Shown: one piece after another, positions 5,973 through 11,111 of the stretch | Position numbering within the stretch: position 1 is the stretch's first letter | How the letters are laid out: each line of letters opens with the position of its first letter | Assembly: GCA_016201425.1 (NCBI GenBank) | Contig: JACQCW010000028.1 | Location: forward strand, 1 to 11,111 | DNA from: Candidatus Vogelbacteria bacterium | GTDB lineage: Bacteria > Patescibacteria > Paceibacteria > UBA9973 > UBA12445 | Reading direction: 5' to 3' | Length of the DNA stretch: 11,111 nt | Made by a program: the position numbers and the translations under genes | The notes under the pieces: generated by a model | Databases searched by the model: none | Seen by the model: only the letters and a program-made list of their open reading frames with translations | What the model was told of the DNA's origin: nothing

Positions 5973-6341
5973 ATGTTGAAGCAAGGAGTCCCAGCAAATA
6001 CCAATCCGTTTTGTATAAATTCAGATGACGACATATTTGACGGCGCGCTTGAGCAAACAGCGCCAAATTATTTTGGCACAACTCACGACCCAGATGGTAC
6101 GTGCGGCGGCTGGGGTACATACGCAAGGCAAAGGATTTCTGTTCCGGCCTTATCACAGCTCGAAGCTGAAAAACTTTTCCTAGACCTTGCCGGTGTCGAT
6201 TACGTCCGCTGCCTGGTCGTCAAGGAAGAGTTCATTCATATAATTCCAAGTGACTGGCCCGAGGAAGTTTGGATAACCAAAAGCGCTGGCGAAACTTGCG
6301 CCAGGACGGAGTGCTATGTGCACAAACCTAGACCGAAATAA
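5973..6341 (+). CDS. Orphan 122-residue cytosolic protein with five cysteines
   Basis: I do not recognise this protein. It is 122 residues, acidic in its first quarter (SDDDIFDGALEQ), with a Gly/Thr-rich centre (HDPDGTCGGWGTY, about 39-50), a mixed alpha/beta middle (VDYVRCLVVKEEFIHIIPSDWPEEVWITK, about 75-103) and a basic tail. Cysteines are at 14, 44, 80, 109 and 114; they do not form CxxC pairs, so a zinc ribbon is not evident. No signal peptide or membrane helix is seen. It is almost certainly a real gene: it has its own promoter, a full SD 4 bases before the ATG, and its own terminator 16 bases after the stop. That makes it a monocistronic unit, probably well expressed. It is divergent from the kinase-like gene, sharing the -35 region. 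Confidence 0.8.
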   Translation: MLKQGVPANTNPFCINSDDDIFDGALEQTAPNYFGTTHDPDGTCGGWGTYARQRISVPALSQLEAEKLFLDLAGVDYVRCLVVKEEFIHIIPSDWPEEVWITKSAGETCARTECYVHKPRPK

Positions 6342-6360
6342 CTTACGTTAATACAGACAG

Positions 6361-6393
6361 CCCCACCTTTATCAAAAAGTGGGGATTTTTATT
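6361..6393 (+). terminator. Rho-independent terminator after the orphan gene
   Basis: CCCCAC, a 12-base loop and GTGGGG form a perfect 6-bp GC-rich stem (6361-6384), followed by ATTTTTATTT. It insulates the orphan gene from the tRNA-Gln unit, whose -35 begins 15 bases after the stem. Confidence 0.9.
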
Positions 6394-6398
6394 TATGA

Positions 6399-6427
6399 TT
6401 GGCAAAATGGCTAAAATCTGTTAGTTT
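6399..6427 (+). promoter_or_regulatory. Promoter of the tRNA-Gln transcription unit
   Basis: -35 TTGGCA (6399-6404), a 17-bp spacer, TG at 6419-6420 and a weak -10 TAGTTT (6422-6427). The start site would be near 6434, about 5 bases before the tRNA. The region aligns with the orphan gene's promoter at 5906-5936, sharing the 12-base block GATTGGCAAAAT and ATCTGNTA at the same spacing. Confidence 0.55.
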
Positions 6428-6438
6428 ATATCTATCTT

Positions 6439-6512
6439 TGCGGGATCGTCTAATGGTAGGACAGCGCCCTCTGAAGGCGTTTATCTTGGTTCGAGTCCAG
6501 GTCCCGCAGCCA
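6439..6512 (+). tRNA. tRNA-Gln, anticodon CUG, CCA encoded
   Basis: A 74-nt cloverleaf. The acceptor TGCGGGA pairs perfectly with TCCCGCA, with discriminator G73 and an encoded CCA. The D arm is GTCT/GGAC with an AATGGTA loop. The anticodon stem GCGCC/GGCGT has loop CTCTGAA, so anticodon CUG is at 6471-6473. There is a 4-nt variable loop, and the T arm is CTTGG/CCAGG with TTCGAGT. The weak U1-A72 pair with G73 is a known glutaminyl identity feature and fixes the 5' end at T6439 rather than G6440. It reads CAG codons. A protein-coding gene starts 8 nt after the CCA with no terminator between. Confidence 0.95.
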
Positions 6513-6520
6513 AAAAATAT

Positions 6521-6829
6521 ATGCAACAAGAAATAGGCGACGCTGTTACCGTCGCGGGACACCTAGATACAATAATTTCGGAGAATGACAGGGTTCGAAT
6601 TTTGGATGTCAAAGTACCGCCAGGAGCGGTTGCCGAAATGCATTCGCACCCCGATAACATTATAGTTGTACTTGATGGCGGAACTTTAAATTTTACAAAC
6701 CCTGAAGGTGTAACAAAAAGTGGGAACTTCGCTGCCGGCCAAGCTTTTTTCAGCCCTGGCAATATTCATAAAGTGGAAAATAAAGGAGATGAAGAAGTGC
6801 ACGTCATTCAGATAGAATTAAAACAATGA
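6521..6829 (+). CDS. Small single-domain cupin protein
   Basis: A 102-residue single cupin barrel. Cupin motif 1 is PPGAVAEMHSHPDNIIVVLDGG: His41 and His43 fit the metal site, but the usual Glu is replaced (Asp45/Asn46 stand nearby). Motif 2 is GQAFFSPGNIHKVEN, with Pro79, Gly80, His83 and Asn87. The three His ligands suggest a metal-binding fold. The family spans isomerases, dioxygenases and sensors, so no reaction is assigned. The ATG lies 8 nt after the CCA of tRNA-Gln with no SD, so the mRNA leader after tRNA processing would be a few bases only. Its TGA overlaps the ATG of the next gene (ATGA), indicating one operon and coupled translation with the Ldh_2-type oxidoreductase. Confidence 0.9.
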   Translation: MQQEIGDAVTVAGHLDTIISENDRVRILDVKVPPGAVAEMHSHPDNIIVVLDGGTLNFTNPEGVTKSGNFAAGQAFFSPGNIHKVENKGDEEVHVIQIELKQ

Positions 6830-7836
6830 AAATAAAAGAACTTAAGAAATTATTAATTGAAGCTACACAAAAATACGTCTCCCGTACAGAGGCCGAGTAC
6901 TTTGCTAACGAGGTAATAGAAACTGAGATCCGCAAACCGGCACCCGATAAAAAATATCAACACGACATAATAAAAGATATTAAGTCGTGGACCAATAAGG
7001 TTGGGGCAGTTCGAAAATCAATTGACCTGCCTGGTTATACTCAATTCAATTTTGAAGGACGCGGACCGTCGCTCAAGATTAAAGAGATACACGGTGAGTT
7101 AGAGAAGAAGGCAAGGCTCAACGGAATAGCGATGGTTAGCATTATCAATTCGGCGGGGATGCATGTACTGCATCTTTGGGCACAAGGCTTAGCAAAGAGA
7201 GGACTTTTTGCTATAGGTTGTTGGAATGGTGGCCCAGACGCAGTGGTTCCTTTCAATGGCACAAGAGGACTCCTCGGCACCAATCCACTCACCTACGGCT
7301 TCCCCGGAGACAGGGGTGATATCGTCGTAGATATGGCAACATCTGAAATTCCTTATTTTAAAATTGTAGCCGCAAAGAAAGATAATACACCCCTACCCCC
7401 AGACACTGCCGTAAATAGCGATGGAGAGATTACAATTGATCCAAACGAGGCACTCGAAGCAAATGGAATTTCGAATCTGTTGCCAATGGGTGGTGGCTAT
7501 AAGGGTTACAACATAAACTATTTGATGGAAATTATGACCAGCGCTCTTATTGGTGCAAGGTCAAGCCCAGAGATGAGTGACGAATATATTGAAACTGAAC
7601 ACGGAGGACTTATAATAGCAGTGGACATCAGTAGAGTTACCAACCAAAATAAATATAACGCTTCAATTAAAAGTCTAAATGAAGAGATTCGTAATCAAAA
7701 AGCGAAAAAAGGGGCCGAGAAAGTATTAGTTCCCGGAGACAACAATCTCGAAAAGATTCGGGGGATAACAGATGAAACCGAAATTGAAGTAGACGAAGAT
7801 TACCTAAAAGAGCTAGAAAGTTTGGCAAAATCATAA
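6826..7836 (+). CDS. Malate/L-lactate dehydrogenase family (Ldh_2) oxidoreductase, divergent
   Basis: A 336-residue protein of the Ldh_2 (YlbC/YiaK-type) fold, which is unrelated to Rossmann-type LDH. Known members reduce 2-oxo acids with NAD(P)H. Landmarks: GTRGLLGTNPLTYGFP (145-160), VVDMATSEIPYFK (167-179), and GGGYKGYN (222-229) before the long helix LMEIMTSALIGA. The length is normal for the family. The N-terminal part is divergent. The usual DSHG motif with the catalytic His is not seen; the matching stretch reads PDKKYQHDIIK. The second landmark, usually SSHFG, reads NSAGMHVLH. The enzyme may therefore use a different substrate or be altered in catalysis. The last ~60 residues are charged and helical. 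Translation is probably coupled to the cupin by the ATGA overlap; the next gene follows after 5 bases. Confidence 0.88.
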   Translation: MKIKELKKLLIEATQKYVSRTEAEYFANEVIETEIRKPAPDKKYQHDIIKDIKSWTNKVGAVRKSIDLPGYTQFNFEGRGPSLKIKEIHGELEKKARLNGIAMVSIINSAGMHVLHLWAQGLAKRGLFAIGCWNGGPDAVVPFNGTRGLLGTNPLTYGFPGDRGDIVVDMATSEIPYFKIVAAKKDNTPLPPDTAVNSDGEITIDPNEALEANGISNLLPMGGGYKGYNINYLMEIMTSALIGARSSPEMSDEYIETEHGGLIIAVDISRVTNQNKYNASIKSLNEEIRNQKAKKGAEKVLVPGDNNLEKIRGITDETEIEVDEDYLKELESLAKS

Positions 7837-7841
7837 ACGCA

Positions 7842-8147
7842 ATGTCCACATCAATCATTAAAAACGACAAATACAAAAAGGCGCGGGGTGGGTATTCAAG
7901 ATTACTCAAAATTTTTTGCGAAAAGTGCAGTGAGGAGATCTGCCTGTACCAAAAAGACGGACCGGGAGTTATAAAGCGGATGTATGTCGACCGAATGATC
8001 AACACAAAAGTTTCGACATCCGGCAAAGATCTTAAATGCCCAAACTCACACACACTCGGTGTAAAATTTATTTACGAAAAGGAAAACCGCCTAGCCTTCC
8101 GCATCTTTGTTGCCGCAATCACTAAGAAAATGGTAAAATCTAAATAG
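7842..8147 (+). CDS. Small conserved-looking zinc-binding protein
   Basis: A 101-residue basic protein. Cys26-x2-Cys29 (FCEKC) near the N-terminus and CPNSH (Cys66, His70) after it make a plausible split zinc site, with the strongly patterned segments RGGYSRLL, LYQKDGPG and MYVDRM between and around them. I have the impression that similar proteins occur in CPR genomes, but this cannot be confirmed here and no function is known to me. It starts 5 bases after the Ldh_2 stop, without an SD, and ends the tRNA-Gln/cupin/Ldh_2 unit. A run of six T follows the stop directly, but there is no clear hairpin before it. The basic, zinc-binding character would suit nucleic-acid contact; that is a guess. 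Confidence 0.72.
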   Translation: MSTSIIKNDKYKKARGGYSRLLKIFCEKCSEEICLYQKDGPGVIKRMYVDRMINTKVSTSGKDLKCPNSHTLGVKFIYEKENRLAFRIFVAAITKKMVKSK

Positions 8148-8166
8148 TTTTTTGCCACATATTACA

Positions 8167-8196
8167 TTGTTAACACGTATGTATAAACTGTATAAG
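8167..8196 (+). promoter_or_regulatory. AT-rich promoter region of the serine hydrolase gene
   Basis: The 51-base gap before the serine hydrolase holds two -10-like boxes, TATAAA (8182-8187) and TATAAG (8191-8196), plus -35-like TTGTTA (8167-8172) or TTAACA (8170-8175). Neither pairing has ideal spacing. With the first box transcription would start near 8194, giving an almost leaderless mRNA for the ATG at 8199, which has no SD. Confidence 0.35.
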
Positions 8197-8198
8197 TA

Positions 8199-9185
8199 AT
8201 GTTGATCAAGACACTTTTTAATAAACAAGCTATCGTTACATTTGGCCTTGGACTTCTGGTGGGCATTTCGGTTCATTGGATGGCGTCTTACTCGAAGCCA
8301 GACACAAACTACACCGGACCCCTTAGGGAAAAAACATCCTATAAATTGATTCAGCCTCTACTCGCCTGCCAAATATCAAATAACAAAAACTTTCGCAAGG
8401 AAAGTGTGGTTGAGGACGGCATTCAAAGTGTAGTTGATAATATCCATCACTTAGGTCTCGCAAAAGATGTTTCTGTTTATTTTCAAAATTTCAACAATGG
8501 TCACTGGACCGGGGTTAACGAGGACGAACTTTACGCACCCGCTAGCTTAAATAAAGTATCGTTGCTAATCGCTTTTCTAAAACAGGCAGAGGTAAACCCT
8601 TCAATTCTAGATCAAAAAGTCAAGTTCGCTGGCGCAATAAATCCAAGGACAAACGATGCTGAATTCGTGCCAATGATCAAGGGTCAAACCTATTCCGTGA
8701 AAGATCTTTTATCACGACTTATCATCTACTCTGATAACGATGCCAAAGATTACCTGCATCAGCTTATTGATCAAAACTACGTTAATGACATATTTACTGA
8801 TCTGGGCTTGTCTGCTCCAATACTAAATGATGTTGGCGATACGCTATCGGCAAAATCATATTCGCTCTTTTTCCGAACCCTCTACAACTCGACATATCTT
8901 AATCAATACATGTCTGAAGCCGCTCTTGAACTCTTGAGCAGAACAAACTTCGATCAAGGGCTCATGGCCGGGCTCCCAGCCACAACAACAGTAGCACACA
9001 AATTTGGACATCGTACTGTCGCTCCACCCATGGGAGGAATCACTGAGGAGTTGCACGACTGTGGAATAGTGTACAAACCCAATAATCCGTACTTCGTTTG
9101 TGTAATGACCAAAGGCTGGAACTTATCGGATCTAGAATCGGCAATTAAAATGGTGTCAAAAAAGATCTATGACAACGTACAATAG
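8199..9185 (+). CDS. Membrane-anchored serine hydrolase of the class A beta-lactamase/PBP fold
   Basis: A 328-residue protein. An N-terminal hydrophobic helix (about 10-29, VTFGLGLLVGISV) after a Lys-containing start probably anchors it, with the rest outside the cytoplasm. No lipobox is seen. The catalytic motifs are in order: SxxK as SLNK (Ser116, Lys119), SDN (178-180) and KFG in place of KTG (268-270). Class A beta-lactamases also need a Glu in ExxLN (Glu166). The best match here is APILN (206-210), with Ala for Glu and Asn kept, so efficient beta-lactam hydrolysis is unlikely. A peptidoglycan D,D-peptidase-like or other acyl-enzyme role is more plausible (inference). It ends directly against the stop of the convergent methyltransferase-like gene, with no terminator between. 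Confidence 0.88.
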   Translation: MLIKTLFNKQAIVTFGLGLLVGISVHWMASYSKPDTNYTGPLREKTSYKLIQPLLACQISNNKNFRKESVVEDGIQSVVDNIHHLGLAKDVSVYFQNFNNGHWTGVNEDELYAPASLNKVSLLIAFLKQAEVNPSILDQKVKFAGAINPRTNDAEFVPMIKGQTYSVKDLLSRLIIYSDNDAKDYLHQLIDQNYVNDIFTDLGLSAPILNDVGDTLSAKSYSLFFRTLYNSTYLNQYMSEAALELLSRTNFDQGLMAGLPATTTVAHKFGHRTVAPPMGGITEELHDCGIVYKPNNPYFVCVMTKGWNLSDLESAIKMVSKKIYDNVQ

Positions 9186-9887
9186 TTAGTCCGCGGGCAG
9201 CCAATAGTGCATATTCGCAACAATCCACCATCTGGGATCAGCCTTAGGGAAAAGAGCCATGTTTTGTGGCTCATTTAGAAGAACATTTTTGTAACTAGAC
9301 TTCAACAAATTCATAACAGCATACCCACTGTTTTGACGTCTTGTTAAACCCTTCATGGTAAGCGTTGTGCTTGGATACTGACTCGCAATAAAGTAGCTAG
9401 GTTTTATTTTTGATAAAAAATCTTTCCAAGCTTTCACCGTCTCACCAACACCATTCACATAGTGCTCGTCGGTAAGTGAGTCGTAAACTTTTTTGATTTT
9501 CGGGGTTAACCTTAATCCCCCACTCTTTTCCAAAGTAAAGAAATTAGGCAAAGATATTATTGAGCCCATCACCATGTCATCGAATGGATGACTAGCAACG
9601 ACCACATCAATTTTTTCAGGGATATCTTCTCTAAGTTTTAACTCTTGCATAACTTTTAGAACAGTAACAACTTTGGCATTAGGCAAAATAGATCGATAGA
9701 TCGCTGCCAATTCTTTTGCCGCAACAGTATCCGGCTCGATCAAATAAATAGTACCGCTGAAATCTATAGCCGCGAGCGCATTACCAATCTTGGGCTCATA
9801 TCCAGGAGCGATCTCAACCACCACCCCATCTTTGGGCAAACCAATATCGACAAAAACTCCGTGCCAAATTTGTGATGCAACTTCCAT
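9186..9887 (-). CDS. Class I SAM-methyltransferase-like protein
   Basis: A 233-residue cytosolic protein with a Rossmann-like methyltransferase core: motif I VVEIAPGYEPKIG (23-35), acidic end of beta 2 IYLIEPD (47-53, Glu51), and motif IV region KIDVVVASHPFDDM (92-105). Here SHPFDD stands where amino-methyltransferases have N/D-PPY. The C-terminal third (NSGYAVMNLLK and RWWIVANMHYW) has no motif I recognise. The methyl acceptor is unknown. It starts 4 bases after the stop of the Gfo/Idh/MocA-like gene, so the two are almost certainly co-transcribed and may act on the same small molecule or glycan. There is no SD; the spacer before the ATG is purely A/T. Its stop TAA abuts the convergent serine-hydrolase stop. 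Confidence 0.75.
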   Translation of the reverse strand: MEVASQIWHGVFVDIGLPKDGVVVEIAPGYEPKIGNALAAIDFSGTIYLIEPDTVAAKELAAIYRSILPNAKVVTVLKVMQELKLREDIPEKIDVVVASHPFDDMVMGSIISLPNFFTLEKSGGLRLTPKIKKVYDSLTDEHYVNGVGETVKAWKDFLSKIKPSYFIASQYPSTTLTMKGLTRRQNSGYAVMNLLKSSYKNVLLNEPQNMALFPKADPRWWIVANMHYWLPAD

Positions 9888-9891
9888 ATAT

Positions 9892-11111
9892 TTAAATTTT
9901 AAATGTTAATTGGGAATTACCAGTTCTATTCTCCTGCTCAATCGACTGATAAATACTCGAAAGCAATTTATTGGTGAAGTCATGATATTGAAGCTCTGAA
10001 TTATCATCTTTGCCTTCAATAAAGTTTAGCAGAGTAGTTTCTCTGGCCTTTTCGTTATGACCCAGATAGTACTTATCACTCGAACTATCCTTCTTCATAT
10101 CCCCGCCGACGGAGATCTTGGCGAAGGCCTCGCCACCGACAATCTTCTTATTCCTAAAAATATAGATATCAAAATGATCCTCGCTGCCCACAACCCCTGC
10201 TGGTGCGACATCCTTCCCCGCCTCATATGATTGATATGAGTGAACCTGAATATTCAAAAAGTGAGAAACCTGAATGTTGACCCGCTCGTGTCTTACCCTT
10301 CCATTGCCCTTGTATGTGTCTTCGGGTAGATCAAACCAGCCGCGTCTCGAGAAAGAGTTTTGCTGAAGGTTGATCGAGCCGCTCGTAATAACATTTGGCC
10401 CGCGCATAAGCTGCACGAATGTATACGCATCGATCTCACCAAACTTTTCGTAATCTTTCCTGTCATAGTTTTTGTAAAATTCGTTGATCGCAAGATTATT
10501 GTAAATGTTATTTAACGCACCTTCATCTATCTGATTAAAGAGATCGTTGGGAGTAAATCTAGCCGTATGAAGTTTTGCCAAATCTGGACTAATTCTATCC
10601 AGTTGCCTATTAACATCTGCAAGCCAAGCAAAAAGATCGACGAAGTGATAGCCTGAGTGCATCAGCTTACCATAACCGTATTTGTATGGATGATTCTCCT
10701 TCATGAATTCGTGAGGCAAGCTCCACGCGCCATCTGCATGATAGATATCTATAAACGAAACCGGTACCTTACACTCCGAAACAAATTTGTTTAGATAATC
10801 TTTAATAAAAACATAACCTGCGTGATTCCTTCTCTGGCACACCACATATGCTTTAGAACGACTTTGTCTTCGCAAGTTCTCGAGATCCAAATAATCACCA
10901 TACACCTGCTTAGCAGCATTAATATCTGTACTTGGGTAAAGCGGCGTCGTAATCGGCTTATCCATAAGGACGTTTATATTATTCTTAAGTGCCCACTCTG
11001 CATATATCTTGTGCGCCTTTGGTTCTGTAGAGATTATTATGCCATCAATCTTCTCTCTTTTAATAAGCGAATCAAGTTCCATCTGAGCTAAATCGTCAAG
11101 ACTTTGACCCA
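9892..11111 (-). CDS. Gfo/Idh/MocA-family oxidoreductase, 5' partial
   Basis: The frame is open to the right edge, so the N-terminus (with the GxGxxG nucleotide-binding loop) is missing. About 405 residues are visible. The part of the Rossmann domain seen is LDDLAQMELDSLIKRE, KIDGIIISTEPKAHKIYAEWAL and NVLMDKPITT. The last corresponds to the family's EKP motif with Asp for Glu and the catalytic Lys retained. The C-terminal alpha/beta domain carries YGKLMHSGYHFVDLFAWL, matching the family's G-G-x-L-x-D-x-G-x-H motif with the proposed catalytic His retained (His146 counting from the ATG at 11082). That ATG is internal, since conserved sequence continues upstream of it. The family performs NAD(P)-dependent redox on sugars, inositols and related compounds. 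The C-terminal region is long for the family. It forms an operon with the methyltransferase-like gene. Confidence 0.88.
   Translation of the reverse strand, partial: GQSLDDLAQMELDSLIKREKIDGIIISTEPKAHKIYAEWALKNNINVLMDKPITTPLYPSTDINAAKQVYGDYLDLENLRRQSRSKAYVVCQRRNHAGYVFIKDYLNKFVSECKVPVSFIDIYHADGAWSLPHEFMKENHPYKYGYGKLMHSGYHFVDLFAWLADVNRQLDRISPDLAKLHTARFTPNDLFNQIDEGALNNIYNNLAINEFYKNYDRKDYEKFGEIDAYTFVQLMRGPNVITSGSINLQQNSFSRRGWFDLPEDTYKGNGRVRHERVNIQVSHFLNIQVHSYQSYEAGKDVAPAGVVGSEDHFDIYIFRNKKIVGGEAFAKISVGGDMKKDSSSDKYYLGHNEKARETTLLNFIEGKDDNSELQYHDFTNKLLSSIYQSIEQENRTGNSQLTFKI

Noticed and set aside
6481..6762. Minus-strand open frame across tRNA-Gln and the cupin gene
   Set aside because: It runs over the tRNA and is antisense to a cupin with intact motifs; it has no start signals.
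8111..8160. Terminator at the run of six T after the small zinc-binding gene
   Set aside because: The only pairing (GGTAAAA with TTTTGCC) uses the T run itself as stem and is AT-rich, so it is not a convincing intrinsic terminator.
8199..9185. Calling the serine hydrolase an antibiotic-resistance beta-lactamase
   Set aside because: The deacylation Glu is not found and KTG is replaced by KFG, so the fold alone does not support resistance.
10222..10240. Perfect 7-bp inverted repeat CTCATAT-GATTG-ATATGAG
   Set aside because: It lies inside the Gfo/Idh/MocA coding region, has no T run, and is short enough to occur by chance in AT-rich DNA.

Overview
The window reads as a compact, AT-rich bacterial chromosome segment, most likely from a Patescibacteria/CPR-type organism. 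That placement is an inference. It rests on small, tightly packed genes, several short conserved orphan proteins, the near absence of Shine-Dalgarno (SD) sequences and very divergent versions of familiar folds. Translation is standard: UGA acts as a stop in several genes and UGG codes for Trp. No mobile element, CRISPR array, rRNA or phage gene was seen, and no gene-free stretch exceeds about 100 bases.

Layout, left to right. (1) 1-551 (+): C-terminal part of a class I glutamine amidotransferase-like peptidase (C26), overlapping tail-to-tail with (2) a HemK/PrmC-like methyltransferase (535-1467, -). (3) 1596-2915 (+): a stand-alone Clp D2-type AAA+ ATPase with a perfect SD, optimised codons and its own terminator. 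(4) 2952-5066 (-): a likely four-gene transcript of a 4-TM membrane protein, a SET-domain protein, a CGMP zinc-ribbon protein and a HAD phosphatase, driven by an extended -10 promoter. (5) 5141-5878 (-): a degenerate protein-kinase-fold protein whose promoter leaves almost no 5' leader. (6) 5973-6341 (+): an orphan Cys-containing protein with its own promoter, SD and terminator. (7) 6439-8147 (+): tRNA-Gln(CUG), a cupin, an Ldh_2-type oxidoreductase and a small zinc-binding protein, apparently one transcription unit. (8) 8199-9185 (+): a membrane-anchored class A beta-lactamase-fold serine hydrolase lacking the usual deacylation Glu. (9) 9186-11111 (-): a SAM-methyltransferase-like protein downstream of a Gfo/Idh/MocA oxidoreductase that runs off the right edge.

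The most notable points are: the Clp-like ATPase, a single ring with a ClpC-like 'MGF' loop at the ClpP-docking position and an extra ~85-95-residue helical insertion between pore loop and Walker B; a shared promoter block (GATTGGCAAAAT, 17-bp spacing, TGNTANNNT) used both by the orphan gene and by tRNA-Gln; back-to-back promoters whose -35 boxes occupy the same bases; a protein-coding operon starting 8 nt after a tRNA CCA end; and several enzymes whose hallmark catalytic residues are replaced.
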